The position numbers were made by a program, and so were the translations under genes. Positions 27,662 to 36,607 of a stretch of 64,000 nt of DNA are shown here, one piece after another. The notes beneath the pieces are model-generated. The model was not told where the DNA came from. It searched no databases and saw nothing but the letters and a program-made list of their open reading frames with translations. The stretch spans positions 62,001 through 126,000 of the forward strand of contig JAIQFE010000009.1 in NCBI GenBank assembly GCA_020073445.1, in the 5' to 3' direction. Origin of the DNA: Terriglobia bacterium. GTDB taxonomy: Bacteria > Acidobacteriota > Terriglobia > Bryobacterales > Bryobacteraceae. Each line of letters opens with the position of its first letter. The stretch's first letter is position 1.

Positions 27662-28222
27662 CTAGTGACCTAAGGCTACCAAAACCTTTTCCGTAATTTC
27701 ACGCACCAGGTTGGGAAGCGCCGCGTCCAGCGCCAGGGTGATGGCCGCCTGGATCCGCTCCGGATCGGGCGCGGCTTGGGTTGCCGGAGCCGTGAGCGCA
27801 TCCGATACCGGCAGGGGCCGCGCGGAGGCGAGTGCTTCGGCAAACAGTCCCCGAGCGAGCTTGGCTTCCTGCACCAGGGAGCGGATGGTTCCGATGACCA
27901 TGGAGGCTTCGAAGGGCTTGCGCAGCACCGCGTCACAACCGGCCGCGCGAGCTTCCTGCTCATCCAATGTTTCGAGCTGTCCGGCGGTGAGGATCACCCG
28001 CACGTGGCGGTGAAACTTCTTGACGTAGCGGCAGAGGTCCAGGCCTCCGCTGCCGGGAAGAAACGCATCCACGATCACCAGATCGGGGTCGCCATCGGCC
28101 AGCCGTGCCAGGGCGGCAGCCTCATCCGCGACGCTCGAGACGTCGAAGCCTTCTTCGCGCAGGATACGCTCGCCCATCCGCTGAGCGTGCGGGCTGTCGT
28201 CCGCCAGCAGAATTGTGCTCAT
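27662..28222 (-). CDS. Response regulator with short helical C-terminus
   Basis: The 186-residue protein has a receiver domain with the acidic pair in LLADDSP (5-11), phospho-acceptor Asp in VIVDAFLPGSGG (near 52), a Thr in ILTAGQ and the conserved Lys in LRKPF (near 104). A C-terminal region of about 75 residues is Ala-rich and ends VREITEKVLVALGH, an amphipathic segment often seen at the end of acidobacterial and myxobacterial regulators; I see no DNA-binding domain. The ATG at 28222 is chosen because MSTILLADD is a normal receiver start. It is separated from bamD by 22 bases. Confidence 0.83.
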   Translation of the reverse strand: MSTILLADDSPHAQRMGERILREEGFDVSSVADEAAALARLADGDPDLVIVDAFLPGSGGLDLCRYVKKFHRHVRVILTAGQLETLDEQEARAAGCDAVLRKPFEASMVIGTIRSLVQEAKLARGLFAEALASARPLPVSDALTAPATQAAPDPERIQAAITLALDAALPNLVREITEKVLVALGH

Positions 28223-28244
28223 TCTTGTTCCGGCATCCCGCCGC

Positions 28245-29363
28245 CTAAGGCTTGGGTTTAGCGGGCTGCGGCTGCTGGCGCGCGTCGGGATTATTCTCAA
28301 GAGCCGAGGGATCCGTGACGGGTGCAACGGTCACATCTCCCTGGAATCCCGCTTGCGCGCCCGGGATGGGAACGGTTACCGGAATATTCTGCTTGGGCGG
28401 ATTCATTTGCGGGGCGCCGGATTTCGCGGCCATGCCGGTATCCGGATTCTGCCGGATAAACCCGGTGAGCCGGTGGAACATGCCCGGATGCGTCTGATTT
28501 TCTTTTTCGAACCGCATGCGCGCTTCGGCGGCGGGATCGGCGGCCGGAATCGGCATCTCCAGTGTCTTCAGCCGCGATTTGGCCTGGTCGGCGAAATCGC
28601 TGAGCGGATAATCCCGGACCAGCCGGGCGTAGGTATCGCCGGCCTGCTGGCGGAAACGGGGTCCCAGGCGGGTGTAGGAGTCGCCCTCGAGCCAGAGCGC
28701 TTCATCCGCGCGGCTATACAGCGGATACTGGTCGACCACGCCGCCCAGGCGGTTGGCGGCCGATGCAAAGCTGCCGCGGCGATGGTAGAAATCGCCCACG
28801 TTCATTTCGCTTTCCGCCAGGATTTCCTGGATGTTACGCAGCAGTTGCTCGGCCTCCGGAGCGAATTTGGAGTTGGGGAATTGGGTCAGAACCGCGCGGC
28901 ATTCCTGCTCGGCGCGCAGCGATTCATTGGGGTCGCGGTCGGGCTTATCCATCTGCTTGTAGTGGATCTGGCAGAGTTTGTCCTGCGATTCTGCCGCCTC
29001 CTGCATGGTGGGATAGAACAGGATGAAATCCTTGTAGTCGGCTTCCGCCTGGGCCCGGCCGCGCGCGCCGCCTTCGCGATACCATGCATCGGCGACGGCC
29101 AGCTTGGCCTTGGCCATATACTCGCTCGACTCATAGGTGTTCATCAGCGTGTTGAGCGTGATGCGGGCGATTTCGTAGCGGCCCTTTTCGAGGTCATGAA
29201 TCGCTTTGTCGTACAGGATCTTATCCGGCTGCTGGGTCTGCGCCGTAATCGGGTTTTCGTATTTCTTGTGCTTGAACGCGCAGGAACTCACGGCCAGGGA
29301 TGCCGCCATCGTCACGGCCAGCTTCAAGTTAAGGGACGCGAAGGACAATTTCGAAAAACGCAT
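28245..29363 (-). CDS. bamD: Outer-membrane assembly lipoprotein BamD
   Basis: Lipoprotein of the BAM complex, which inserts beta-barrel proteins (such as the receptor at 14 kb) in the outer membrane. The lipobox AVSSC lies near residues 24-28, giving a lipid-anchored mature protein. TPR-like repeats fill about 45-260 (for example AIHDLEKGRYEIARITLNTLM). At 372 residues it is longer than the roughly 245-residue enterobacterial protein because of a Pro/Gln-rich tail of about 100 residues. It may be co-transcribed with rpe and rsmB upstream. Confidence 0.88.
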   Translation of the reverse strand: MRFSKLSFASLNLKLAVTMAASLAVSSCAFKHKKYENPITAQTQQPDKILYDKAIHDLEKGRYEIARITLNTLMNTYESSEYMAKAKLAVADAWYREGGARGRAQAEADYKDFILFYPTMQEAAESQDKLCQIHYKQMDKPDRDPNESLRAEQECRAVLTQFPNSKFAPEAEQLLRNIQEILAESEMNVGDFYHRRGSFASAANRLGGVVDQYPLYSRADEALWLEGDSYTRLGPRFRQQAGDTYARLVRDYPLSDFADQAKSRLKTLEMPIPAADPAAEARMRFEKENQTHPGMFHRLTGFIRQNPDTGMAAKSGAPQMNPPKQNIPVTVPIPGAQAGFQGDVTVAPVTDPSALENNPDARQQPQPAKPKP

Positions 29364-29376
29364 GAGAACCTCTTGA

Positions 29377-30051
29377 CTATACTCGAACGGCAGTGGCGTC
29401 GTGGGCGATGCGCCGCATTTCCTCGAATGCGGCCGGCGGGTTCACAGTGTGAAAAATAGACGACCCCGCCACGACCCACTCCACCCCTGCATCTATAATC
29501 TTCCCAAGGTTTTCCTTGGTTGCGCCACCGTCGATCTCGATAGGGAACTGCAATCCCCGTTCCTTGCGCCGGGCGGCCAGCTGCCGCACCTTGCGCAGTG
29601 CGTTGGGAATGAACTGCTGCCCGCCGAAACCGGGATTCACGCTCATCACCAGGACGTAGTCGGCGACGTCCAGTACATCGTCCAGCATGGCCACCGGGGT
29701 TCCGGGATTGATCACGACCCCCGCCTTGGCCCCTTCGCTGCGGATCATCCGCAGGGTCCGGTCCAAATGCTTACAGGCTTCCTGGTGAACGGAAACCTGG
29801 TCGGCCCCGGCGGCGATGAAGACGGGCGCGTACTTGTCCGGATCCTCGATCATCAGGTGCACGTCCAGGATCGCGCGGGTGGCCTTGCGGAGCGATTCGA
29901 CCACCGGCGGTCCGATGGTGAGATTGGGCACGAAATGGCCGTCCATCACGTCCACATGGAGCATGCGGCAGCCGGCCGTCTCGAGCGCGGCAATCTGCTC
30001 GCCCAGGCGCGCAAAATTGGCCGAAAGGATGGATGGCAGGATCTCAACCAT
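29377..30051 (-). CDS. rpe: Ribulose-phosphate 3-epimerase Rpe
   Basis: Pentose-phosphate TIM-barrel enzyme that interconverts ribulose-5-phosphate and xylulose-5-phosphate. It has 224 residues. The start ILPSILSANFARL, the metal-site DVMDGHFVPNLTIG (near 34-47) and MSVNPGFGGQ (near 137) are all conserved. It overlaps the 3' end of rsmB by eight bases, so the two are co-translated. Xylulose-5-phosphate is also a substrate of the phosphoketolase at 49-52 kb. Confidence 0.96.
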   Translation of the reverse strand: MVEILPSILSANFARLGEQIAALETAGCRMLHVDVMDGHFVPNLTIGPPVVESLRKATRAILDVHLMIEDPDKYAPVFIAAGADQVSVHQEACKHLDRTLRMIRSEGAKAGVVINPGTPVAMLDDVLDVADYVLVMSVNPGFGGQQFIPNALRKVRQLAARRKERGLQFPIEIDGGATKENLGKIIDAGVEWVVAGSSIFHTVNPPAAFEEMRRIAHDATAVRV

Positions 30052-31117
30052 GAACGCTATCCTCGATTATAACCGCGGCAAAAAACCCGTCCCCGGGGTC
30101 ACGCCCGGGCAGCCGAAGATGGGTGGCGGTTACAGGAAGTCCCTTTACGATGTCTTCGTTTTCTTCCCGTTCGAGCGAGCATGTGGCGTAGACCAGGCGT
30201 CCGCCGGGCTTGAGGCTTGGGAGCGCGTTTTCCAGAATCTTGCGCTGCAAGGCGGCGAACCGCGAGAGATCGTCGGGGCGCAGCCGCCACTTGATCTCGG
30301 GATTGCGCGCCAGGGTTCCGGTTCCCGAGCACGGCGCGTCCACCAGGATGCGGTCGAATTTCACGCTGAACGGCAGGATCGTGGCTGCGTCCAGGACCAC
30401 GCGCTGGGCTTCCGCGGGGACATCGGTGAGGCGTTTGAAGTATTTGTCGGCCGCGATCACGCGTCCGCCCACCTTATTCACAAGCCCCAGGATCTGGGCG
30501 GTCTTGTTGCCAGGAGCCGCGCAAAGGTCGAGCACGGTCATCCCCGGATGGATTTCGAGCAGTGGCACAATCGATTGCGCTCCCGGATCCTGCTGGCGGC
30601 CCGTATCTGGATTGATGGCGGCTTCGGGCTGTTCGAGCGCGGCGTGAGCGATCGCGGCGGCGGCCTGCTCGCCATATAGTCGCTGCCAGCGTTCGAGCAT
30701 CCACGCGGGGAGACTAAGCTCGGTAGCTTTGTCCGGCCACGCGACCGGCTTGCGATTCACTTTGCGCAGCACCGCGTTGACGAACCCGGCGGCCGAGCGC
30801 TTGTGAGCTTGCTTGACCAGTTCGACGCTCTCGGTCACGGCGGCGTGCGGCGGAATGCGATCGAGATAGCGTAGCTGGAAGATGCCCATGCGGAGGGCGA
30901 TACGCACGACGTCGTCGAGCTTGGGCTGCTTGCGTCCGGAGAAGAATTCGATCAGGTAGTCCAGTTGCGACTGATGCCGTAGGCAGCCAAGTATGATGCT
31001 TTCGGCGAGGGCGAGATCGCGCGGTTCGCCCGATTCGCGGCGGAGCAGGTCGGTGGCGTATCCGCCGCCGTGGACACGCTGGAGGACTCGGAAGGCGATT
31101 TCGCGGGCAGGGGACAC
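30044..31117 (-). CDS. rsmB: Compact 16S rRNA (cytosine-C5)-methyltransferase RsmB
   Basis: SAM-dependent methyltransferase expected to modify C967 of 16S rRNA. It has an N-terminal NusB-like domain (about 1-135) and a Rossmann methyltransferase domain with LDLCAAPGNKT (near 195), the PCSGTGTLARNPEIKWR motif and the catalytic YATCSLEREENE near the end. At 357 residues it is roughly 70 shorter than usual. Little of the region between the NusB domain and the methyltransferase domain (normally containing RVN) is left, and the segment before the terminal DGFFAA is also short. The frame is intact, so this looks like a compact form rather than a broken gene. Confidence 0.88.
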   Translation of the reverse strand: MSPAREIAFRVLQRVHGGGYATDLLRRESGEPRDLALAESIILGCLRHQSQLDYLIEFFSGRKQPKLDDVVRIALRMGIFQLRYLDRIPPHAAVTESVELVKQAHKRSAAGFVNAVLRKVNRKPVAWPDKATELSLPAWMLERWQRLYGEQAAAAIAHAALEQPEAAINPDTGRQQDPGAQSIVPLLEIHPGMTVLDLCAAPGNKTAQILGLVNKVGGRVIAADKYFKRLTDVPAEAQRVVLDAATILPFSVKFDRILVDAPCSGTGTLARNPEIKWRLRPDDLSRFAALQRKILENALPSLKPGGRLVYATCSLEREENEDIVKGLPVTATHLRLPGRDPGDGFFAAVIIEDSVHG

Positions 31118-31178
31118 TCTCTTAAGTATGGCTGCAAATGTGTGCTGCTGAGGGGATTTGTTCTAACCTAGAAACAGC

Positions 31179-31406
31179 ATGAAAGCCGACCGTCTGGCCC
31201 GCATTACCGTGGATCCCAAGCAATGCGGTGGACGTCCATGCGTTCGCGGATACAGGATCAGGGTCACGGATATCCTCGAGTTGCTCGCATCCGGAGCGAC
31301 CCATGCGGAGATCCTGGCTGACTATCCTTTCCTGGAATCCGAGGATATCTACGCGGTGTTGGAATACGCGGCTTACCAGGCCGATCCTCAGCCGGCGAGC
31401 GTTTGA
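31179..31406 (+). CDS. DUF433 (VapB-like antitoxin) protein without a toxin partner
   Basis: The 75-residue product matches the DUF433 helix-turn-helix family: an ITVDPKQCGGRPCVRGYRI start, then TDILELLASGATHAEILADYPFLESEDI. DUF433 proteins usually precede a PIN-like DUF5615 toxin gene. Here the next gene is the oppositely oriented dnaE2, only ten bases away, and no PIN-like frame is present. It may be an orphan antitoxin or a free-standing regulator. Confidence 0.85.
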   Translation: MKADRLARITVDPKQCGGRPCVRGYRIRVTDILELLASGATHAEILADYPFLESEDIYAVLEYAAYQADPQPASV

Positions 31407-31416
31407 TCGAGATCCG

Positions 31417-34400
31417 CTAACGAAAATCGTGCGACGGCACCTCCGCAACCTCGAAGTTGAGAGGCTCGGCGCGATTCAGCTTCACGGAAATCGCTCCCTG
31501 CTGGTTTTGCAGGATGCCCTCCACCAGTAAATACGGTGCGGTGACCAGCGTCTCGCGGAAGGCGTCGAACAGATCCGGCTCGACGATGGCGTTGGCGATG
31601 CCCGTCTCGTCTTCGAGACTCAGGAACATGAAACCTTTGGCCGTTCCCGGGCGCTGGCGACAAATCACGCATCCTGCCACCCTCACCAGGCGGCCGTGCT
31701 TTTCGTACTGCAGATCCTCGGCGGCAACCACGTGGCGTGCACGTAGGCCTTCGCGATACAACTTCATGGGATGCGGACCGATGGTCACGCCGGTGCCGTA
31801 GAAGTCGGCTCGAATTCGCTCGGGGACGGTCATGGCATTCAGGGGTGAAGTAGGGCCGTCCTCGTTGTCTGACTCAACGACGGCCTCAAATAACGGCCCA
31901 GCCGGACGCAGCGCACGCTCCGCTTCCCACAACGCATCGCGCCGATGACCACCAAGCGAATTCAAGGCACCGACTTCGGCCAACATACGCAGCTCGGGCT
32001 TGCGCAAGCCGGGTACGCGACGCACCACGTCATTGATCGAAGAGAAAGGCCGGACACACCGGGCGGAGACGATCGCCTCGGCTGTTTCTTTGCGCACCCC
32101 ACGGACGTAGTTCAATCCCAGACGCACGGTATCGTTCTCAATCGTGCATTTCCAGGACGACTGCTGCACGTCCACCGGCCGGAAATGCAGACCATGCCGC
32201 TGCGCGTCTTTGACTAGCGTCGCCGGATGATAGAACCCCATGGGCTGGTTGTTCAGCATGGCCGCCATGAACGCCGCCAGATAGTGGCACTTCAAATACG
32301 CGCTGGCATAGGCGATCAGCGCAAAGCTAGCCGCGTGCGATTCGGGGAATCCGTACAGCGCGAACGAAGTGATCGATTGCACGATGCGATCCTGCGTCTC
32401 GCCCACGATGCCGTTGGCGGTCATGCCGCTGCGCAGCCTGGTCTCGATGTCGCGCATGCGAGCCTCGCTGCGCTTGAAACCCATCGCGCGGCGCAACTCC
32501 TCGGCCTCGCCTCCGGTGAAATTGGCCGCGATCATCGCGATCTTGAGCAACTGTTCCTGGAACAACGGAACACCCAGCGTCCGCTTCAACACTTGTTCCA
32601 GCGACGGATGCAGGCAGGCGGCCTCTTCATATCCCTGCCGCCGGTTCAGATACGGATGCAGCATCTTGCCCACGATCGGCCCGGGGCGGATGATGGCCAC
32701 CTGCACCACGATGTCGTAAAACTTTTTGGGTTTGAGGCGAGGCAGGCACGACATCTGCGCGCGGCTTTCCACCTGGAACAGGCCGATGGTGTCGGCCTTC
32801 TGCAGCGCGGCGTACACTTTGGGATCGTCTTGCGGGAGATGCGCCAGGTCGACGGGCTCCGGGTAGTGATCCCGAATCAACTCGAGCGATTCCTCCAGCA
32901 CCGCCATCATCCCCAGCCCCAGCAAGTCAACCTTGATCAGGCCGAGATCGGCGCAGTCTTCTTTATCCCACTCGATGACGACGCGTCCAGGCATGGTCGC
33001 GGGTTCCAAGGGGACGACGGCATCGAGCTGGCCCTGGCAGATCACCATGCCGCCGGAATGCTGGCCCAGATGCCTGGGCAGGTTCTGCGCAGCAACGTAC
33101 AGCGATAGATATTTCTGGATGCGCGGGTTTTGCAGATCGAAACCGGCCAGCGTGAATTGCTTCTGTGCCGTATCGTCAGGATCGCGCCAGCCCCACGTCG
33201 CGACCAGCGAAGAAAGTTTCTCCAGCGCCTCTGGGGGGAACCCCAGCGCCTTGCCGACGTCGCGCGCCGCGGACTTGCCGCGATACGTGATGACGTTCGC
33301 CGTCATGGCCGCGCCGCGAGCCCCATAGCGCTGGTACACGTACTGGATCACGCGCTCGCGCTGATCGCCCGAAGGCAGGTCGAGATCGATGTCCGGCCAC
33401 TCGCCGCGTTCCTCTGAGAGAAACCGCTCGAACAGCAGCTCCATCGCCACCGGATCCACAGCCGTGATCCCCAGCGAATAACACACGGCGCTGTTGGCAG
33501 CCGAGCCGCGCCCTTGCACCAGAATTCTCTCGCGGCGGCAGAAGTCGACCAGGTCCCAGACGATCAGGAAATAGCCGGCCAGGTCGAGTTTTTCGATCAA
33601 AGCCAGCTCGCGCTCGATCTGGCGGCGGGCTTTTTCGTGATACGGGCGGAAACGCTGGCGCGCGCCTTCATCGGTGCGCTGCCGCAGAAACGAGTTCATC
33701 GTTTCTCCCGGCCCCACGGGATATTTGGGGAATTCATAACCCAAATCTTTCAGCGTGAAATCGAGCCGCGCCGACAGCTCGGCAGTTTCGGCGATGGCCT
33801 CGGGGACATCGGAGAACAGTTTTTCCATCACCTTGGGCGACTTGAGATAGCGCTCCGCATTGCGCGCCAATAGCTGGCCCGCGGCCATGACCGTGGTCTT
33901 GTGGCGGACCGCCGTGAGCACGTCGGCCAGTTCGCGTTCCTGCGGAGTGGCGTGGCGCACGCCGTTGGTCGCAAGCAGCGGCAACTGCATGGATCGCGCG
34001 AGTTCGATCACGGCCTGATTGCGCGCTTCCTGATCGCGATGGAAGTGACGCTGAAGCTCGGCGTAGACGTTCTTGCGCCCGAATAGACTGATGAGTTTGT
34101 CGAAACGTTGCCGCGTGGGCGCGGCATTGCTTCCGTCTTGGCCGGTTAAGCACACCAGGCCGCTGGAGAATCGATGCAGCTCTTCCTGCGAAGCGGCGGC
34201 CTCGCCTTTGGGCGCGCGCAGCTTCATGGATGTAATCAGCCGGCACAGGTTCTGGTAGCCTGTGCGATTTTCGACCAGCAGCGGGTAGCTGTCGCCATCT
34301 TCGCCGGTGATCTCGGCGCCGATGTGCGCCTTGGCTCCGATCTTCTTGGCCGCCATGTAGAAGCGCGGGGCACCCGAGAGATTGTCGCGATCCATCAGGG

Positions 34401-34512
34401 CCATGGCGGAATGGCCGAGGTCGGCCGCGCGTTGGACTAAATCCTCGGGCAGGGAAGCGGCTTCTAGAAAGCTGAACGCCGAGCGGGTGTGGAAGTCGAC
34501 AAAGCTAGTCAT
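31417..34512 (-). CDS. dnaE2: Error-prone DNA polymerase III alpha subunit DnaE2 (ImuC)
   Basis: Replicative-type polymerase used for mutagenic translesion synthesis with ImuA and ImuB. It has 1031 residues: an N-terminal PHP domain (VDFHTRSAFSFLEA start), the C-family polymerase core with the catalytic acidic motif PDIDLDLPSGDQRE near residue 365, helix-hairpin-helix motifs and a C-terminal OB fold. The ATG at 34512 is chosen because it begins the PHP domain and overlaps the imuB stop by eight bases; the frame extends 102 codons further upstream inside imuB without recognisable sequence. Third gene of the imuA-imuB-dnaE2 cassette. Confidence 0.94.
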   Translation of the reverse strand: MTSFVDFHTRSAFSFLEAASLPEDLVQRAADLGHSAMALMDRDNLSGAPRFYMAAKKIGAKAHIGAEITGEDGDSYPLLVENRTGYQNLCRLITSMKLRAPKGEAAASQEELHRFSSGLVCLTGQDGSNAAPTRQRFDKLISLFGRKNVYAELQRHFHRDQEARNQAVIELARSMQLPLLATNGVRHATPQERELADVLTAVRHKTTVMAAGQLLARNAERYLKSPKVMEKLFSDVPEAIAETAELSARLDFTLKDLGYEFPKYPVGPGETMNSFLRQRTDEGARQRFRPYHEKARRQIERELALIEKLDLAGYFLIVWDLVDFCRRERILVQGRGSAANSAVCYSLGITAVDPVAMELLFERFLSEERGEWPDIDLDLPSGDQRERVIQYVYQRYGARGAAMTANVITYRGKSAARDVGKALGFPPEALEKLSSLVATWGWRDPDDTAQKQFTLAGFDLQNPRIQKYLSLYVAAQNLPRHLGQHSGGMVICQGQLDAVVPLEPATMPGRVVIEWDKEDCADLGLIKVDLLGLGMMAVLEESLELIRDHYPEPVDLAHLPQDDPKVYAALQKADTIGLFQVESRAQMSCLPRLKPKKFYDIVVQVAIIRPGPIVGKMLHPYLNRRQGYEEAACLHPSLEQVLKRTLGVPLFQEQLLKIAMIAANFTGGEAEELRRAMGFKRSEARMRDIETRLRSGMTANGIVGETQDRIVQSITSFALYGFPESHAASFALIAYASAYLKCHYLAAFMAAMLNNQPMGFYHPATLVKDAQRHGLHFRPVDVQQSSWKCTIENDTVRLGLNYVRGVRKETAEAIVSARCVRPFSSINDVVRRVPGLRKPELRMLAEVGALNSLGGHRRDALWEAERALRPAGPLFEAVVESDNEDGPTSPLNAMTVPERIRADFYGTGVTIGPHPMKLYREGLRARHVVAAEDLQYEKHGRLVRVAGCVICRQRPGTAKGFMFLSLEDETGIANAIVEPDLFDAFRETLVTAPYLLVEGILQNQQGAISVKLNRAEPLNFEVAEVPSHDFR

Positions 34513-35638
34513 ACACGCCCTCCACGAACCACTTCTTGGGCACACGATCCATATAGATGCGATACAGCGCGCCGTCGCTAAGCGCCAGGTCGTACTCGTC
34601 ACGATTCCAGTTGTCTGGTCTCCACCAGTCGCCGCTCGATCGCCACGGGCCTGCGATTTGCAGGATTTTGCCTTGAAACATTCGTGTCCACAGACGTTCT
34701 GCAGTGACGCGAGCTTCGAGCGGCGGCCGAAAGTATCGAAACGTGAGGTAGGACCGGCCTGGGGCCGGTCGAGCCAACCCCGGACGATGCGTATCGAACA
34801 ACTCCGGATAGCCGACATTCTTTTCGCCCACCAATCCGCGAATCTTGCCCAGCGTCAGCTCGAGTTTTTCCGGCTCCGGCGCGGCCGGCGTGAACAATCC
34901 GTGCTGGACGCGTCGAGGCTCGGTCGGAATCAACTCCAGACGCAATTTTGCGATCGGTCCGTCGGGCGGCTGGCGTTCCAGCGAATGCTCCACCAGCTTC
35001 AGCAGCAACTTCACATCACGCGTCGGAAACGGGACGCTATGCGTCCTTTGGTTGCCGTTGAGAGTGAGGTGCAAAGAAGCTGCCGCCAGCGACTGCGATT
35101 TCAGCCGCGCCGTCAGATCCTGCAGAAACCGAGCGATCTGGAACAACAGGGGCTCGCGCAGCTGGATGGGATGCTCCAGTTCGGCCGATTCTTCATAGAC
35201 CGTGGCCGGGAGCCGCGGGCGCAGAGGACGCTCGAACGCCCCGCGGGCCAGGCGTTGCAGCCACAATCCCCGGGCACCTAAACGCGACGCTAAAGCGTCG
35301 TCCGGAAGCCGTGACAAATCATTCAGTGAGCGGATTCCCCAGAGATGGAAGGTCTCGAAAAGTTCTGGATCGGGCGGGAGGGCGTCGATCGACAACGTGC
35401 CCAGCACGCGCGCTTCTTCACCCGGCGGGATGAAAGTATAGCCGGGCAGATTCCGCGCCGCCAGGATCGCGGCTTCGGCGGTTGCGGCCAAGGCCACCTG
35501 CGCCTGTACATGCTTGACGGCTCCAAACTGCCGAGCCGTGACTGTGAACACGGCAGTCTTCTCGTCCACCATCTCGACGAAAGGAGAAAAGGAATCCGCC
35601 AGCCGGTTGGCATCCGGCCCATGAATGCAGGCAAACAT
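34505..35638 (-). CDS. imuB: ImuB-like Y-family polymerase homologue, short N-terminus
   Basis: ImuB is a catalytically inactive Y-family relative that links DnaE2 to the beta clamp. The C-terminal two thirds match (SLNDLSRLPDDALASRLGARG thumb/HhH region near 105-125, then the little-finger domain). The 377-residue length is about 100 short, and the start MFACIHGPD runs directly into FSPFVEMVDEKTAVF, skipping most of the palm, so no polymerase carboxylates remain. It starts two bases after the imuA stop and overlaps dnaE2 by eight. Catalytic loss is expected for ImuB; the size of the N-terminal loss is not. Confidence 0.88.
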   Translation of the reverse strand: MFACIHGPDANRLADSFSPFVEMVDEKTAVFTVTARQFGAVKHVQAQVALAATAEAAILAARNLPGYTFIPPGEEARVLGTLSIDALPPDPELFETFHLWGIRSLNDLSRLPDDALASRLGARGLWLQRLARGAFERPLRPRLPATVYEESAELEHPIQLREPLLFQIARFLQDLTARLKSQSLAAASLHLTLNGNQRTHSVPFPTRDVKLLLKLVEHSLERQPPDGPIAKLRLELIPTEPRRVQHGLFTPAAPEPEKLELTLGKIRGLVGEKNVGYPELFDTHRPGLARPAPGRSYLTFRYFRPPLEARVTAERLWTRMFQGKILQIAGPWRSSGDWWRPDNWNRDEYDLALSDGALYRIYMDRVPKKWFVEGVYD

Positions 35639-35640
35639 GA

Positions 35641-36195
35641 CTAACCTGCATCACGTAAGAGAAGGAACGGCGCCTGTCCGGTGAATACGGCTCGACGAGG
35701 TGGCATTTTGATCGTCATGCACGAACACGATTTCGCCAGCGGATGATCGGCGAGCACCGTCAGGATGGTCGGCGTCGATTCCACCGCTCGCCGGAAACGG
35801 AACCAGGCCGTGGGGGGAATGCGGTTGAGTGCGGCCGGAGTGGCCTCGGCCAGATCCAGCGCGACCACGCCGAATCCGCCGGCTTGAATCAGCAGATCGG
35901 CCGCGTGCAGGGCGTGTTCGGCATTGCCGCCGCAGCGGACCCAGACCAGCCTGGATAGCTCCACTCCCACGGATTCGGCCGAGCAGGCATCGAAGGCGTC
36001 TTTCGAATCCACCAGCGCGGCGTGCTCGCCTCGTCCGGTGGAAGCAGCGATCAACGCGTGCAGCACCGAGGTGCGCCCGCTGGAGCGAGTGCCAACGATT
36101 TCAGAGATTCTGCCGCGCGGGAAATCGCGCCCCGCAGCAGAGAGTGTTTCCAGAGGTTCAACATGACGCCAGCCGAGAGGGAAAGCAGCAGCCAT
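35641..36195 (-). CDS. imuA: ImuA/RecA-like protein of the mutagenesis cassette
   Basis: A 184-residue RecA-fold protein at the head of the cassette, corresponding to ImuA (SulA/RecA-like), which works with ImuB and DnaE2. The Walker A region reads GTRSSGRTS (35-43), with Arg in place of the usual Lys, so ATP binding may be weak or absent. The Walker B-like strand GVVALDL is near 109. It is shorter than RecA and than many ImuA proteins. The ATG at 36195 lies five bases from a candidate LexA site that overlaps its ribosome-binding region. Confidence 0.82.
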   Translation of the reverse strand: MAAAFPLGWRHVEPLETLSAAGRDFPRGRISEIVGTRSSGRTSVLHALIAASTGRGEHAALVDSKDAFDACSAESVGVELSRLVWVRCGGNAEHALHAADLLIQAGGFGVVALDLAEATPAALNRIPPTAWFRFRRAVESTPTILTVLADHPLAKSCSCMTIKMPPRRAVFTGQAPFLLLRDAG

Positions 36196-36199
36196 ACAA

Positions 36200-36214
36200 A
36201 TTCGCCTTTTGTTC
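36200..36214 (-). promoter_or_regulatory. Candidate LexA-type operator upstream of imuA
   Basis: Read on the + strand the site is ATTC-N7-GTTC (36200-36203 and 36211-36214), a one-mismatch match to the GTTC-N7-GTTC direct repeat bound by LexA in Alphaproteobacteria and some other phyla. It ends five bases before the imuA start codon and covers the AAAGG that would be its ribosome site. DNA-damage control of this cassette is the rule in other bacteria. The match is short, so this is tentative. Confidence 0.4.
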
Positions 36215-36307
36215 GCCTATCCAGGGTATGCCTGTCGAGGGAGCGTGTCAAGAGAACTGTGGGGTTCTGGAGATGGGGGTGGGTGGAATCGGTGTAACAT
36301 CAACAAA

Positions 36308-36607
36308 GTGAAGCGCGTGGCGCTAATTATCCTGTGTTCCTTACTCGGTGCCTTCACTGCCTTAATGGCATTGGGCAATAGCAACGACCATGTTCCTGTA
36401 GGTTGGGTTGCAGCATCTCCGGGTTATATTCTTGTGGCTCCAGTGTTCAACCATTTTTCAGAGTGGAGCGATGAAGATCTCTGGATTTCTGCGATTGTGG
36501 TGGAACTCTACCTTGTACGGAATAGGCTCACATTACTTGTTCCGGATGGTCGCCAAACGTCCCCTCACCTAAAATGGAATCATGCGGACCACGGTCGATC
36601 TGGATGA
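36308..36607 (+). CDS. Small hypothetical membrane protein
   Basis: A 99-residue product if started at GTG 36308. It has a clear hydrophobic helix at the N-terminus (VALIILCSLLGAFTALMA) and a second hydrophobic stretch (WISAIVVELYLV). I do not recognise a family. Its last 26 bases overlap the VapB-like frame that starts at 36582, so its C-terminus may not be original. No good ribosome site is visible, and the protein is not supported by context. Confidence 0.4.
   Translation: MKRVALIILCSLLGAFTALMALGNSNDHVPVGWVAASPGYILVAPVFNHFSEWSDEDLWISAIVVELYLVRNRLTLLVPDGRQTSPHLKWNHADHGRSG

Noticed and set aside
31417-34818. Longer DnaE2 starting at 34818.
   Set aside because: The additional 102 codons lie within imuB and lack similarity to a PHP domain; MTSFVDFHTRSAF at 34512 is the conserved start.
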